44,491 bases of DNA from Bacteroidales bacterium UBA3143. GTDB taxonomy: Bacteria > Bacteroidota > Bacteroidia > Bacteroidales > Dysgonomonadaceae. The notes below the pieces were generated by a model, which was given only the letters and a program-made list of their open reading frames with translations, ran no database searches and had not been told where the DNA came from. Positions 9,137 to 18,949 of the stretch are shown here, one piece after another (the first letter of the stretch is position 1; every line of letters begins with the position of its first letter). The translations under genes and the position numbers were made by a program. The stretch lies in contig DEZB01000053.1 of assembly GCA_002364735.1 (NCBI GenBank), forward strand, positions 1 through 44,491, in the 5' to 3' direction.

Positions 9137-10654
9137 ATGGACGAAAAGATAATTATTCTCGATTTCGGTTCTCAAACCACTCAACTTATTGGTCGTAGAA
9201 TACGTGAGTTAAATACATATTGCGAAATAGTTCCTTATAATAAATTTCCATTTGGTGATGAAACCGTGAAGGGAGTTGTTTTTTCTGGTAGTCCTTTTTC
9301 AGTAAGTGATGACAATGCTTTTAAAATTGATTTATCTGAAATCAGAAATAAATATCCTGTTTTAGGCATTTGTTATGGTGCACAACTCATTGCACATTTT
9401 GAAGGTGTAGATATAAACAAAATAGATTCGAGAGAATATGGACGTGCGGAGTTGACTACTATAACCAATGATGAGCTTTTTGAAGGTGTAAACAGTCCAT
9501 CTACAGTTTGGATGTCTCACGGAGATACCATCACTAATTTGCCAACTAATTTAGAAGTTATTGGTTCAACTGCAGATGTTGAAGTAGCCGCGTATCGTGT
9601 GAAGGATGAACAAACTTGGGGGGTGCAATTTCACCCCGAAGTGGTTCATACAGATGAGGGAGTTAAAATACTTTCTAACTTTCTGAATATATGTGGGTGT
9701 AAAAGAAATTGGACACCAGCATCATTCGTAAAGTCAACCGTAAATAGTCTTAAAGAAGAGCTTGGCAATGACAAAGTTATCTTGGCTCTCTCAGGAGGTG
9801 TTGACTCTTCGGTTACTGCCGTATTGCTTCATCAAGCAATTGGCAAGAATCTTACTTGTATATTTGTTGATCACGGATTACTCCGTAAGAATGAATTTGA
9901 AGATGTCTTGACAGATTATGAGCATTTGGGATTAAATGTAATTGGTGTGGATGCAAAAGAACGTTTCTACAACGAATTGGCAGGATCTGTTGATCCAGAA
10001 GAGAAGCGTAAGATAATCGGTAAAGGGTTTATAGATGTTTTTGATGTCCAAGCACATCATTTAGAAGATATCAAATGGTTGGCGCAAGGTACTATCTATC
10101 CAGATATAATTGAATCGCTTTCCATCACTGGCACGGTAATAAAAAGTCACCACAATGTAGGTGGGCTTCCCGAAAAAATGAACCTGAAACTTTGTGAACC
10201 TTTAAAACTGCTTTTCAAAGATGAGGTGAGAAAGATAGGTCTTGAATTGGGCATGAAGCCACACCTTATTCATCGTCATCCTTTTCCTGGTCCTGGATTA
10301 GGAATAAGAATACTTGGAGATATCACTCCTGAAAAAGTGAGTATTGCACAAGATGCTGATCACATATTTATTTCGAACCTTCGTAAAGCTGGTTTATATG
10401 ATAAAGTATGGCAAGCTGGTGCAATATTGTTGCCTGTGCAATCGGTTGGAGTAATGGGTGATGAACGGACATACGAAAATACGGTTGCTTTACGTGCAGT
10501 AACGTCGACTGATGCAATGACAGCCGACTGGGCTCAACTGCCATACGATTTCTTGGCGAAAGTATCTAACGAGATAATTAATAAAGTGAAAGGGGTGAAC
10601 CGAGTTGTGTATGATATATCATCGAAACCACCAGCTACTATTGAGTGGGAGTGA
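9137..10654 (+). CDS. guaA: GMP synthase (glutamine-hydrolysing)
   Basis: A 505-residue cytoplasmic enzyme converting XMP to GMP with glutamine and ATP. The N-terminal class I glutamine amidotransferase domain has its nucleophile Cys79 in GICYGAQ and His166/Glu168 in VQFHPEV. The ATP pyrophosphatase domain carries the PP-loop SGGVDSS at 219-225. The C-terminal dimerisation domain includes HRHPFPGPGLGIRILG and ends with the family-typical ISSKPPATIEWE. All key residues are present and the length is normal. It has its own promoter, diverges from the TPR-floA cluster, and is followed 54 bp later by a pentapeptide-repeat-like gene. Confidence 0.98.
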   Translation: MDEKIIILDFGSQTTQLIGRRIRELNTYCEIVPYNKFPFGDETVKGVVFSGSPFSVSDDNAFKIDLSEIRNKYPVLGICYGAQLIAHFEGVDINKIDSREYGRAELTTITNDELFEGVNSPSTVWMSHGDTITNLPTNLEVIGSTADVEVAAYRVKDEQTWGVQFHPEVVHTDEGVKILSNFLNICGCKRNWTPASFVKSTVNSLKEELGNDKVILALSGGVDSSVTAVLLHQAIGKNLTCIFVDHGLLRKNEFEDVLTDYEHLGLNVIGVDAKERFYNELAGSVDPEEKRKIIGKGFIDVFDVQAHHLEDIKWLAQGTIYPDIIESLSITGTVIKSHHNVGGLPEKMNLKLCEPLKLLFKDEVRKIGLELGMKPHLIHRHPFPGPGLGIRILGDITPEKVSIAQDADHIFISNLRKAGLYDKVWQAGAILLPVQSVGVMGDERTYENTVALRAVTSTDAMTADWAQLPYDFLAKVSNEIINKVKGVNRVVYDISSKPPATIEWE

Positions 10655-10708
10655 GGTAGATAAAGATTAAGAGCTTTTTAATCATACAATCTTTTGGATA
10701 GTTGGAAC

Positions 10709-11602
10709 ATGATACAATTATTGACAGATGACAAAAAAGTGATTTATGAGCAACAACAATCAGAGATGTTTCCTGATTATTGTTCAGTGTTGAGGGAGGC
10801 TATTGCTTATGGTATTAGCCTTGAAGGTCTTTGTGTTAAATCTGAAAATATTGATAATATTTATTGGAGAGGAACCAATCTTAAATCAGTTTCTTTTCAA
10901 AATTGCTCCATGAAGAAAAGTACATTTCTTGATTGCACTGGAATTTTACATTGTTACAAATGTAATTTGGATCAATCGAGATTTAAGGATTCAAAATTCA
11001 AAAACATTTTTATATCTGATAGTGTATTATCAAAATTATCTTTTAGAAACTCTTTAAGTGAGCAGTCTTTTCTTGTTGATTGTGATTTGACTAACTCAAT
11101 CTTTTGGGAAAGCCGTTTGAACAACATAACATTTCACACATGTACTTTGCCTCACACTTTATTTTATCGATGCACTTTAGAGTCTTTAAATTTATTGCAT
11201 AATAGGATTAGTTCAGACTGGTATAAAAACGCTGCGTTTATAGAATGCGATAATTTGTCTGGAAATATGAAAAGTATAAAAAATATTTCGGAATTATATT
11301 TTTGGGAAACTAATCTCAGCAAAAGTAATTTTGCAAAAGATGATCCAATTACTATAATAGAACACAGAAGAAGCAAACTTATTTTAGCAATTGAATCAGA
11401 TGTTATATGGTGGAAAACTTACAATAGAATTGAAATTCTACCTTTTAGAAATAGCGTAAAGGAGTTTTTAGAAGAGGTGGGTAATAATTTTCCTTCTACA
11501 GATATTTATCCAGATATGGATGATTTAGATGTAAAAGAAGAAATGCTTGCAGTATGTGCATACATTCAATACATACAAGAATTGAAAGAGGTAAACGAAT
11601 AA
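10709..11602 (+). CDS. Pentapeptide-repeat-like protein of unknown function
   Basis: A 297-residue soluble protein without a signal peptide. Residues about 35-160 have a five-residue periodicity with a hydrophobic or aromatic residue at each centre (SVSFQ-NCSMKK-STFLD, RFKDS-KFKNI, then SFRNS), as expected for a right-handed quadrilateral beta-helix. The repeats are degenerate and Cys-rich rather than classic A-D/N-L-x-x. The C-terminal 100 residues are not repetitive (VIWWKTYNRIEILPF near the middle) and end in an acidic helix. The start could be TTG at 10694, but the ATG at 10709 is preferred. It follows guaA by 54 bp on the same strand and may be cotranscribed. Pentapeptide proteins include DNA mimics that protect gyrase and effector immunity proteins; nothing here assigns either role. 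Confidence 0.6.
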   Translation: MIQLLTDDKKVIYEQQQSEMFPDYCSVLREAIAYGISLEGLCVKSENIDNIYWRGTNLKSVSFQNCSMKKSTFLDCTGILHCYKCNLDQSRFKDSKFKNIFISDSVLSKLSFRNSLSEQSFLVDCDLTNSIFWESRLNNITFHTCTLPHTLFYRCTLESLNLLHNRISSDWYKNAAFIECDNLSGNMKSIKNISELYFWETNLSKSNFAKDDPITIIEHRRSKLILAIESDVIWWKTYNRIEILPFRNSVKEFLEEVGNNFPSTDIYPDMDDLDVKEEMLAVCAYIQYIQELKEVNE

Positions 11603-11631
11603 ACTCTATTCTTTTTACATTTATCGTTGTT

Positions 11632-13728
11632 TCAAATCTCATTCAACGTCTTATTAGTCTTAAGATTCTTTCCTTCTTCTTTCAGTTCTGGGTAAGCTAT
11701 ACGAGAATGATAGATTGTTTGTAATTTTTCAACGAACAGCTCTTTTATCATATCTACTTCTCTAAAAGTGATAGGAGCTTTTTGGAACAAACCTTCTTGC
11801 ATTTGAGAATCAATCAGTTTGTTTACTAAAGTGCGAAGTGCTTCCTCTGTGTACTCGGGCAAGCTGCGAGAGGCAGCTTCAACCGTGTCAGCCATCATCA
11901 AAATTGCGGTCTCCTTACTAAAAGGGTTTGGACCTGGATATGCAAATGCTGCATCATCTATTTCTTTTCCAGGATTAGCATTTTTCCAAGAATTGTAAAA
12001 ATATTTGGGAGTACTTGTTCCGTGGTGTGTTGCTATAAAATCAATAATCTGTTGAGGTAAACCTTCTTTTCGTCCTTTTTTAATACCCTGAGGGACATGG
12101 TCGATAATGATACGAGCACTTTCCTCGAAAGGAAGACCTGCATGAGGATTCATTCCAGGAGTTTGATTTTCGGTAAAGAAAGCAGGATTCTCTAATTTGC
12201 CAATGTCGTGATACAAAGCTCCTGTTCTAACCAAGGATGGGTTGGCTCCAATTTTCACAGCGGCTGCTGCTGCAAGATTTGAAACCTGCATAGAGTGTTG
12301 AAAAGATCCAGGTGCTTCTTCAGACAGTTGGCGTAATATTGGTTTGTTTATATTAGCTAATTCTACCATGCTTACGCCAGAGATAAAGCCGAACGATTTC
12401 TCCACCATATAAACCAGAAGATACGAGAAAGTGATAAAGATAAAGTTGATGAGAAAATAGATCAATATCTCCCAACTGATTTTCGATATATCTCCTTCTT
12501 GTGCCAATACTAAAGCAATATAAACTAAGACATACGAACCTAAAATGATGAAGGAGCTACGTATTAATTGAGAACGTTCTGTTAACTCCTTCAAATTGAA
12601 AATACAAATCATGGTGATGGTCATTTGCAATACCATAAATTCGAAAGCAAATGAAACCATCAGCGTACACAGGAGGATTGTGATTAAACTCGCGAACAGT
12701 GCCGTTCGCGAGTCTATAAATGTACGTATAAGAATGGTGACAATAGCGAAAGGAATGATGTATACATTGAAAAAATTATAACTGACATTTATAGCAGTAA
12801 GAACTACAAAAAATACAATTATAAGCAACATGAAGGTTACATGTTTTCTATTTCTGTACTCATTAAGTCTGAAAAAGCGAAGAAACATAAAAAACGAGCC
12901 CATCAGTATGGAAATAAGCATGAATTCACCTAATGTTATCCAATTAGATCTACCGCTTGACCCTGTTCGTTCTTGTGTAACTTTTTTTAGTGATGAGAGT
13001 ATGTTGTATACATTATGGTCTACAATTTCCCCTTCACCAATAATTCTCTCTCCTGCTTGCACCATACCAAGTGTAGGAGAAACTTGTTGCACAAATTCGT
13101 TTTTAGCCTTCTCGGACGTATTTACATCATAGACAATGTTTTCTTCTAAATAATTATTTAAATCAGCCGCTTTAAGCTTGTTTACATCCAAGGATTCGGG
13201 AGCATTTTTTATTATTTCTTCATAGGCAGATTTAATAGTAAAAAAAGACTCTATTTCTCTTGCTTTTGCTTCTTTATCTTCTCGTAAACGAAGAGTCTTC
13301 TTCTTAGTAGCCGCTACTTTATCGTACTCTGCACTATTGATTATTCCTTTTTTATAAATTTCTAATAATTTACTTCTTATATACCCTATATAAGAGCGTT
13401 CTAACTTACTAAGTTTAGGATCTAAGTTAGAGTCAGCATCGAATTCGGCAATTGCTTCCGTTTCTGCAACTGTATCAATTTTATAATAAGGTTCGTAGAA
13501 AACCAAAATACTGTCTTTGTCTTGTTCTAACTGTTGTTGTGATTTGAATATTGGAAAATCAAACGGGGCAGTTAACAATCCATATCTCCAAGGGCGACCT
13601 TCGTTAAAAGAATACTTAAATTTGCCTTGTCGTGGGAACACATATGTAATTAACAATGTTGCCAGAATAAAAATAAGCGGAACATATATCCGGGTTTTTA
13701 TGCGATATTTCGACTTTGATTTATTCAT
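11632..13728 (-). CDS. 7TM-HD domain phosphodiesterase (PgpH-like)
   Basis: A 698-residue integral membrane protein. One N-terminal TM segment (about 15-32) is followed by a roughly 230-residue extracytoplasmic helical domain with a basic coiled coil (about 140-160). Then come seven hydrophobic segments (about 265-445) and a cytoplasmic HD domain from about 460. HD metal ligands are visible: His478 (FQHSM), His507-Asp508 (LYHDIGK), His543, His568-His569 (ATHHG) and Asp614 (MADTVEA). The architecture is that of the 7TMR-HD family, whose Listeria member PgpH hydrolyses c-di-AMP, so c-di-AMP breakdown is inferred. It lies 97 bp downstream of waaA on the same strand with no clear promoter in the gap, so it may be read through from gltX-waaA. 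Confidence 0.9.
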   Translation of the reverse strand: MNKSKSKYRIKTRIYVPLIFILATLLITYVFPRQGKFKYSFNEGRPWRYGLLTAPFDFPIFKSQQQLEQDKDSILVFYEPYYKIDTVAETEAIAEFDADSNLDPKLSKLERSYIGYIRSKLLEIYKKGIINSAEYDKVAATKKKTLRLREDKEAKAREIESFFTIKSAYEEIIKNAPESLDVNKLKAADLNNYLEENIVYDVNTSEKAKNEFVQQVSPTLGMVQAGERIIGEGEIVDHNVYNILSSLKKVTQERTGSSGRSNWITLGEFMLISILMGSFFMFLRFFRLNEYRNRKHVTFMLLIIVFFVVLTAINVSYNFFNVYIIPFAIVTILIRTFIDSRTALFASLITILLCTLMVSFAFEFMVLQMTITMICIFNLKELTERSQLIRSSFIILGSYVLVYIALVLAQEGDISKISWEILIYFLINFIFITFSYLLVYMVEKSFGFISGVSMVELANINKPILRQLSEEAPGSFQHSMQVSNLAAAAAVKIGANPSLVRTGALYHDIGKLENPAFFTENQTPGMNPHAGLPFEESARIIIDHVPQGIKKGRKEGLPQQIIDFIATHHGTSTPKYFYNSWKNANPGKEIDDAAFAYPGPNPFSKETAILMMADTVEAASRSLPEYTEEALRTLVNKLIDSQMQEGLFQKAPITFREVDMIKELFVEKLQTIYHSRIAYPELKEEGKNLKTNKTLNEI

Positions 13729-13825
13729 ATTGTTCGTTTACTCCTATTAATTATGTTTAGAGCTTAAGACATTAAATGATCAACCATTTTGCATTTAAAT
13801 TTAATCACAAGGTAGCAATTAAAAA

Positions 13826-15055
13826 TTAAAAAACTATTGTGTTTACTATTCTTTCCGTAGCTCCGGCATTTGTATAAATATATTCTGCTGCCTTTTCTCC
13901 TCCAATTTCTAAGTCTTCGGGCGATGTTACAAAGTTTTTTAGCACTTTATTTAGTTCTGTCTCATTAGAAATAGTAAAACCCCCTCCATTTTCAATAAGT
14001 TCGCGAGCTTCTATAAATTTTTTGTGATTTGGTCCAAACATTACTGGAATTCCGTATACAGCAGCTTCTAACAAGTTGTGGATTCCTGCTCCAAATCCTC
14101 CTCCTACAAAAGCAACTTGACCATAACGATAGATCGAGGATAAAAGCCCAAAATTATCAACAATCAAACAATCATAATCCTTGATGTTGATAATAGAAGC
14201 TTGAGAGAACCTTACAAATGGACGCTTTAGTTTGCTTTCTATTTGTAGCAAATGATCTTCATCTATAAGGTGTGGTGCAATGATAAGCTTAAGATATGCA
14301 TGTTTATTAAAGTAATTGATAAGTATACTTTCATCTTCGGGCCATGAGCTTCCAGCTACCAGAATTGCTTGATCATCATTATTAAGTTTTGTAAATTCTT
14401 CAACAAGAGGTAGGGACAATGCTTCTTCTCTAATTTTAATAACCCTATCCATACGTGTGTCACCCATCACCGTTACGCTCTCAGCGCCGTGTTTCAAAAG
14501 CAAACGTTTTGATTGTTTATCTTGAACAAATATTTCTGTATAGTAGTTTAAAATCTTTGTAAAGACATTTCCCCAAGGCTTAAAGAAAAGTTGATTTGGG
14601 CGAAAAACTGCCGAAGTAAGATAGACAGGAATTTTTCGTAAATAGAGTTGGTGTATGAAATTGTACCAAAACTCGTATTTTACAAATATGACTATTGAGG
14701 GGTTGGTTAGATCTAAAAACTTCTTCACGTTCTTCTTTGTATCGAAAGGAAGGTAACAAACTATATCTGCTGTTCTGTTATTCTTTTGAACCTCATAACC
14801 TGAAGGAGAGAAAAAGGATAGCAATATTTTGTAATCAGGTTGTTCTCTTTTCACTATCTCCATCATCGGTTGAGCTTGTTCGTATTCACCTAATGAAGCC
14901 ACATGAAACCAAATATATTTGCTATTGGTGTCAATTTGCTTTTTCAGTTTCTCAAAGGTCTCTTTGTGACCTTTAATCATCAAATTCGCTTTTTTATTAA
15001 ATAAGGCTGCAAAGCGTATTAAAAAGGAATAGATTAAAATAGCTGCGTTATACAT
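13826..15055 (-). CDS. waaA: 3-deoxy-D-manno-octulosonic acid (Kdo) transferase
   Basis: A 409-residue inner-membrane-associated GT30 glycosyltransferase that adds Kdo to lipid IVA in lipopolysaccharide synthesis. It has an N-terminal membrane anchor (residues 3-18), the SLGEYEQAQPM segment at about 54-64 containing the conserved catalytic-site Glu of the family, and the C-terminal donor-binding region VAFVGGGFGAGIHNLLEAAVYGIPVMFGP. The length is near the usual 410-425. It shows that the organism makes a Gram-negative outer membrane. It starts 7 bp after the gltX stop, so the two genes share a transcript. Confidence 0.95.
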   Translation of the reverse strand: MYNAAILIYSFLIRFAALFNKKANLMIKGHKETFEKLKKQIDTNSKYIWFHVASLGEYEQAQPMMEIVKREQPDYKILLSFFSPSGYEVQKNNRTADIVCYLPFDTKKNVKKFLDLTNPSIVIFVKYEFWYNFIHQLYLRKIPVYLTSAVFRPNQLFFKPWGNVFTKILNYYTEIFVQDKQSKRLLLKHGAESVTVMGDTRMDRVIKIREEALSLPLVEEFTKLNNDDQAILVAGSSWPEDESILINYFNKHAYLKLIIAPHLIDEDHLLQIESKLKRPFVRFSQASIINIKDYDCLIVDNFGLLSSIYRYGQVAFVGGGFGAGIHNLLEAAVYGIPVMFGPNHKKFIEARELIENGGGFTISNETELNKVLKNFVTSPEDLEIGGEKAAEYIYTNAGATERIVNTIVF

Positions 15056-15062
15056 GCGAGGA

Positions 15063-16583
15063 TTACTCTTTATGAATGTTTGTAACTGCTTTATTTAATC
15101 GGTTAATTGTTTCTTCTTTACCAATTAACGATGTAATATCAAAAATATGAGGTCCTTTTGGCTCACCCACAAGTGCCAATCTAAAGGCATTCATTATATT
15201 TCCTAAATGATATTGTTTCGATTCAATCCATTGCTTCACAACTGCTTCTTGATTTTCGCTCGAGAAGTCGTTTATTGACTCAATCAATTCAATTAGTTCG
15301 GTTATTTGTTGAGGAGTCTCTTCTTTCCAACGTTTTTTTATTGTCTTAGCATCGTATGACGTGGGTGCTTCAAAAAAGAAATTACCCTGATCCCAAAGGT
15401 CGCCAATAAGGTGTGCTCTGTTCTTGATCAATCCAATTACATTGCGAGCATACTCTTTAGAAACAATTATTTTCTTTTCATCCAATAAGGGTCTAAATAG
15501 AGTTTCTAACTCATCGTTAGATGTTGTTTGAATGTATTCATGATTGAACCATTTGGCTTTCTCAAAATCAAACTTTGCTCCACTTTTGCTGCATCTGTCA
15601 AATGAAAAAAGTTTTATCATTTCATCTATTGACATAACCTCTTCGTTATGACCAGGATTCCAACCCAACAGAGCAAGAAAATTGACAACTGCATGAGGCA
15701 AGTACCCACTATCGCGATAGCCTGATGATTCTTCACCCGATTCTGGGTCTGTCCATTTAAGTGGAAATACAGGAAAACCTAAACGGTCACCGTCTCGCTT
15801 ACTCAACTTGCCACTACCCTCAGGCTTTAACAGCAGAGGTAAATGTGCAAATTGTGGCATTGTGTCCTCCCATTCCAAACATTTATACATCCATACGTGG
15901 AGTGGGGCAGACGGCAACCATTCTTCACCTCTAATAACGTGTGTTATTCGCATCAAATGGTCGTCAACAATGTTAGCAAGGTGATAAGTAGGAAGTTCGT
16001 CTGACGATTTATAGATAACTTTATCGTCTAAAACGGAAGAGTTAACAACAACATCACCACGGATCAAGTCGCTTACAGTAATATCGATATTGGGATCTAC
16101 TTTTATACGAACCACATATGGAGTTGCATTTTCAATATGGCTTTCTATTTCTTCTGCTGACAATGATAGCGAATTGTTCATTTGCATGCGTGTTGTCGCA
16201 TCATATTGAAAGTTGTTTATCTCTTTGCGTTTTTCGTCAAGTTCTTCGGGCGTGTCATAAGCTATATAAGCTTTCTCTGCATTCAATAGTTTGGTAACAT
16301 ATTGTTTGTAGATGCTTTTTCGTTCGGATTGTTTATAAGGTCCGTATTTACCACCAGCAGATGGTCCTTCATCAAATTCTAAGCCCAACCATTCAAAAGC
16401 TTCTTCAATATACTGTTCTGCACCCTCTACAAATCTGTTTGAATCTGTGTCTTCTATGCGAAGAATAAACTTGCCTTCTTGTTGTTTTGCAAAAAGATAA
16501 TTATATAATGCGGTGCGAACGCCTCCAATATGTAGTGGTCCTGTAGGACTCGGTGCAAAGCGTACTCTAACTTGATTTTTCAT
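15063..16583 (-). CDS. gltX: Glutamyl-tRNA synthetase
   Basis: A 506-residue class I aminoacyl-tRNA synthetase that charges tRNA(Glu). The HIGH-type motif is PSPTGPLHIGGVRTAL at about residues 11-26 and the KMSKS-type motif is KLSKR near residue 257. The C-terminal anticodon-binding helical bundle is complete. The length and motif spacing match bacterial GltX. Transcription likely begins at the promoter at 16731-16762, leaving a leader of about 140 nt, and continues into waaA 7 bp downstream. Confidence 0.97.
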   Translation of the reverse strand: MKNQVRVRFAPSPTGPLHIGGVRTALYNYLFAKQQEGKFILRIEDTDSNRFVEGAEQYIEEAFEWLGLEFDEGPSAGGKYGPYKQSERKSIYKQYVTKLLNAEKAYIAYDTPEELDEKRKEINNFQYDATTRMQMNNSLSLSAEEIESHIENATPYVVRIKVDPNIDITVSDLIRGDVVVNSSVLDDKVIYKSSDELPTYHLANIVDDHLMRITHVIRGEEWLPSAPLHVWMYKCLEWEDTMPQFAHLPLLLKPEGSGKLSKRDGDRLGFPVFPLKWTDPESGEESSGYRDSGYLPHAVVNFLALLGWNPGHNEEVMSIDEMIKLFSFDRCSKSGAKFDFEKAKWFNHEYIQTTSNDELETLFRPLLDEKKIIVSKEYARNVIGLIKNRAHLIGDLWDQGNFFFEAPTSYDAKTIKKRWKEETPQQITELIELIESINDFSSENQEAVVKQWIESKQYHLGNIMNAFRLALVGEPKGPHIFDITSLIGKEETINRLNKAVTNIHKE

Positions 16584-16730
16584 TGTTATATATGTTTGGT
16601 CTTTGCAAGATAAATAAGCTATTGTTTATATGATTCGTCATTGTGATCGTTGAAGTCTATACTTTCGTTATTATAAACAGACGTAAAACTTTTATTAATC
16701 TTGCTAATTTTTGATCTTATCTTATTGGCG

Positions 16731-16762
16731 CAAATTTACGTAAAATTTGTGTGAAAGCTCAA
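16731..16762 (-). promoter_or_regulatory. Bacteroidota promoter for gltX-waaA
   Basis: On the minus strand, TTG (16762-16760) is followed after 21 nt by TAAATTTG (16738-16731), matching the -33/-7 pattern of the Bacteroidota primary sigma factor. The predicted start is near 16724, about 140 nt before the gltX ATG. No hairpin or terminator-antiterminator structure was recognised in that leader. Confidence 0.6.
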
Positions 16763-16792
16763 TGTTTTGACACAGATACATGTCGATAAGGA

Positions 16793-17410
16793 CTACAAAT
16801 ACAAACGTGACTCATTTCCCATATTAAATAATAGGTCTATAATGCTTGCATTTACAACAAATCCGTTTTTATCAGCAAAAACTTGATAGTAGGGCTTCGG
16901 TACAAACTGATGATCTATTTCTTGCCAATTTTTTTTGGGGTGGATTGTTTCTCTTAAATCAGATGTATATGGAGGTGTAATCTTTATAAAATCTGTTGTG
17001 TGTTGTATGATTGTTTCAATTCCCAATAACTTACAAATAAGCGAGCGGAGCTGTTCATTCAAATCAAAAAGGAAGTCAATCTTATTTTCATAAAAATGAA
17101 TGAAATCATCTTTATAGTAATCAAAAAAAGGAGAGGAGTTATAAGCAGATGTAATAGCGTTCCAATGCAGATGTTGCCAGTTACCATGTTCTGCAATTCG
17201 AATATCCTTCATCTTGCATTTGCGCTCAGGCTTTTCTATTGGGATGCTTAAGTGAATTGCTCCATTGGCTGCGGCAATAACACAACGGTTACGATAAGAT
17301 TGTCTTTGATAATTATCGTCTGTTTCTATTAATACCTTTTTTGCACGAAATATTTTGCTGTAATACTGGATGGGTGCAAGATAAAGTGATGATAAAAGAA
17401 CGGTTTGCAT
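16793..17410 (-). CDS. WbqC family protein
   Basis: A 205-residue protein of the WbqC-like family. It has the characteristic N-terminal LSSLYLAPIQYYSKI (the Y-x-P-x-x-x-Y-x pattern), RQSYRNRCVIAAANGAIHLSIPIEKP and HWNAITSAYNSSPFFDYY in order. WbqC homologues occur in polysaccharide clusters and, in Bacteroidota, next to signal peptidase genes; the biochemical role is not established. Its ATG overlaps the lepB stop by one base (TAATG), which implies translational coupling. The family's presence beside dapB-lepB is a common Bacteroidales arrangement. Confidence 0.88.
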   Translation of the reverse strand: MQTVLLSSLYLAPIQYYSKIFRAKKVLIETDDNYQRQSYRNRCVIAAANGAIHLSIPIEKPERKCKMKDIRIAEHGNWQHLHWNAITSAYNSSPFFDYYKDDFIHFYENKIDFLFDLNEQLRSLICKLLGIETIIQHTTDFIKITPPYTSDLRETIHPKKNWQEIDHQFVPKPYYQVFADKNGFVVNASIIDLLFNMGNESRLYL

Positions 17411-18864
17411 TATTTCTTAGCACTTCTGAAAAGTCTGTCCCAACGTATTTTACCACTCAGCCAATCTTTGTCTTTCTCCAATGACAGCCATATTAATAAA
17501 GGTTGCCCCACGACATGATCTTCAGGAACAAAACCCCAAACACGTGAGTCGGCAGAGTTGTGTCTATTATCTCCCATCATAAAGTAATAATCCATGGCGA
17601 AGGTGTAAGAATTTGTTTCTTCTCCATTTATATATACTTTACCATCACGATATGCAAAGTCGTTTCCTTCGTAGTTCTTTATGCAGCGGTTGTATGCTGC
17701 TACTTTAAATTCTGTATCCGTATCAAAAGTTATGGTTGCTCCTTTTTTAGGAATCCATAGAGGTCCGAATGAATCTCTTGACCAGTCTTTTTCATAAGTG
17801 AGTGGATAGTATAAACTCGAGCCTGCTGGTTCTTTCTCTTTAGTAACCGCCCAAACAAATGGTTTAGCTTCCATCTTGGCAACCATTTCATCAGTCATGG
17901 GTATGCTATAATAGAGTTTTCCTTTTTTTCCATCCACATCTTTCAGCCCCAAGTTTGCCATACTTGCGCTATCAGCATATGTCAAATCTTGCACGCGTGC
18001 GCCAGACATATCTTGTGAAGCATAATCATCAATATTGATGCCTATTTCTGAGAAAACTTTTGCGGAAATATCTGTTCCGTCTGTTTGTATGAAATAGTTG
18101 TGTTGTGATAATTTCGGATTAGGCAAAAAAGTATCATCTATATATACTGAGTCATTTCTCAACTCAATGGTTTCTCCAGGTAATCCAATGCAACGCTTCA
18201 CATAGTTCTCTCTTCTATCCACTGGTCGGTAAACAATTTCTCCGTAGGTTCTTTTGTCAGATTTCACACCTTCGCTACCATTCGCGTTGTAAGCAGATAG
18301 CACATAATAATCTACTGCCTCCATGTTAGTTGCTACTGTGTCGCCCGTAGGAAAGTTAAAAACAACAATGTCATTTCTTTTTACCTCGCCAAAACCTTTC
18401 AATCGTCTGTATCTCCATTGTGGTTTTTCAATATAAGACTTGCCCCCCACTATAGGCATAGTGTGTTGAGCCAATGGGAATGAAAGTGGTGTTATTGGAG
18501 CACGTGGTCCATAACTTAATTTGCTCACAAAAAGGAAATCACCTACTAACAAAGACTTTTCAAGTGAAGGTGTTGGTATCTGATAGTTTTGAAAGAAGAA
18601 AGTATTGATGAAGTACACCGCAATTAAAGCAAAGACTATAGCGTCAACCCACTCCAAAATTTTCCGTAATGCAGGATTTTTTGTTCTCTTCCAAATTGTC
18701 CATGGAACAAATTTTGTTACATATATATCTAAAAGGAGAAATATAAATAAAAGAAGCAATAAATTGCGTGCCCATATAGAGAAAAGCAGCAATAAGGATG
18801 CAGTTGCAATGAACCATATCCACTGACGGCGGGATGTGTTAGAAAAACGTTCTTTTAATGTCAT
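17410..18864 (-). CDS. lepB: Signal peptidase I
   Basis: A 484-residue S26 serine-lysine peptidase that removes signal peptides on the outer face of the inner membrane. Hydrophobic segments lie at about 15-32, 34-52 and 72-90. The catalytic Ser100 lies in IPTPSLEKSL and the general-base Lys223 in YVKRCIGLPGETI. The late box MGDNRHNSADSRVWGFVPEDHVVG is intact. The protein is about 150 residues longer than E. coli LepB. The extra length lies mainly between the Lys box and MGDNRHNSADS (about residues 240-410), with inserted beta-rich sequence typical of Bacteroidota LepB. It lies 85 bp after dapB and overlaps wbqC by one base. Confidence 0.95.
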   Translation of the reverse strand: MTLKERFSNTSRRQWIWFIATASLLLLFSIWARNLLLLLFIFLLLDIYVTKFVPWTIWKRTKNPALRKILEWVDAIVFALIAVYFINTFFFQNYQIPTPSLEKSLLVGDFLFVSKLSYGPRAPITPLSFPLAQHTMPIVGGKSYIEKPQWRYRRLKGFGEVKRNDIVVFNFPTGDTVATNMEAVDYYVLSAYNANGSEGVKSDKRTYGEIVYRPVDRRENYVKRCIGLPGETIELRNDSVYIDDTFLPNPKLSQHNYFIQTDGTDISAKVFSEIGINIDDYASQDMSGARVQDLTYADSASMANLGLKDVDGKKGKLYYSIPMTDEMVAKMEAKPFVWAVTKEKEPAGSSLYYPLTYEKDWSRDSFGPLWIPKKGATITFDTDTEFKVAAYNRCIKNYEGNDFAYRDGKVYINGEETNSYTFAMDYYFMMGDNRHNSADSRVWGFVPEDHVVGQPLLIWLSLEKDKDWLSGKIRWDRLFRSAKK

Positions 18865-18949
18865 AATTGTGTCCTATAAATACAGTTGATATATAGAATT
18901 TATTCTGTAAGAATTATATTCTGCTTCTAATCTTTTATTGTGAAGTATA

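Noticed and set aside
16584..16730. Regulatory RNA leader (T-box or riboswitch) before gltX
   Set aside because: The 140-nt leader has no recognisable stem-terminator structure or conserved motif.
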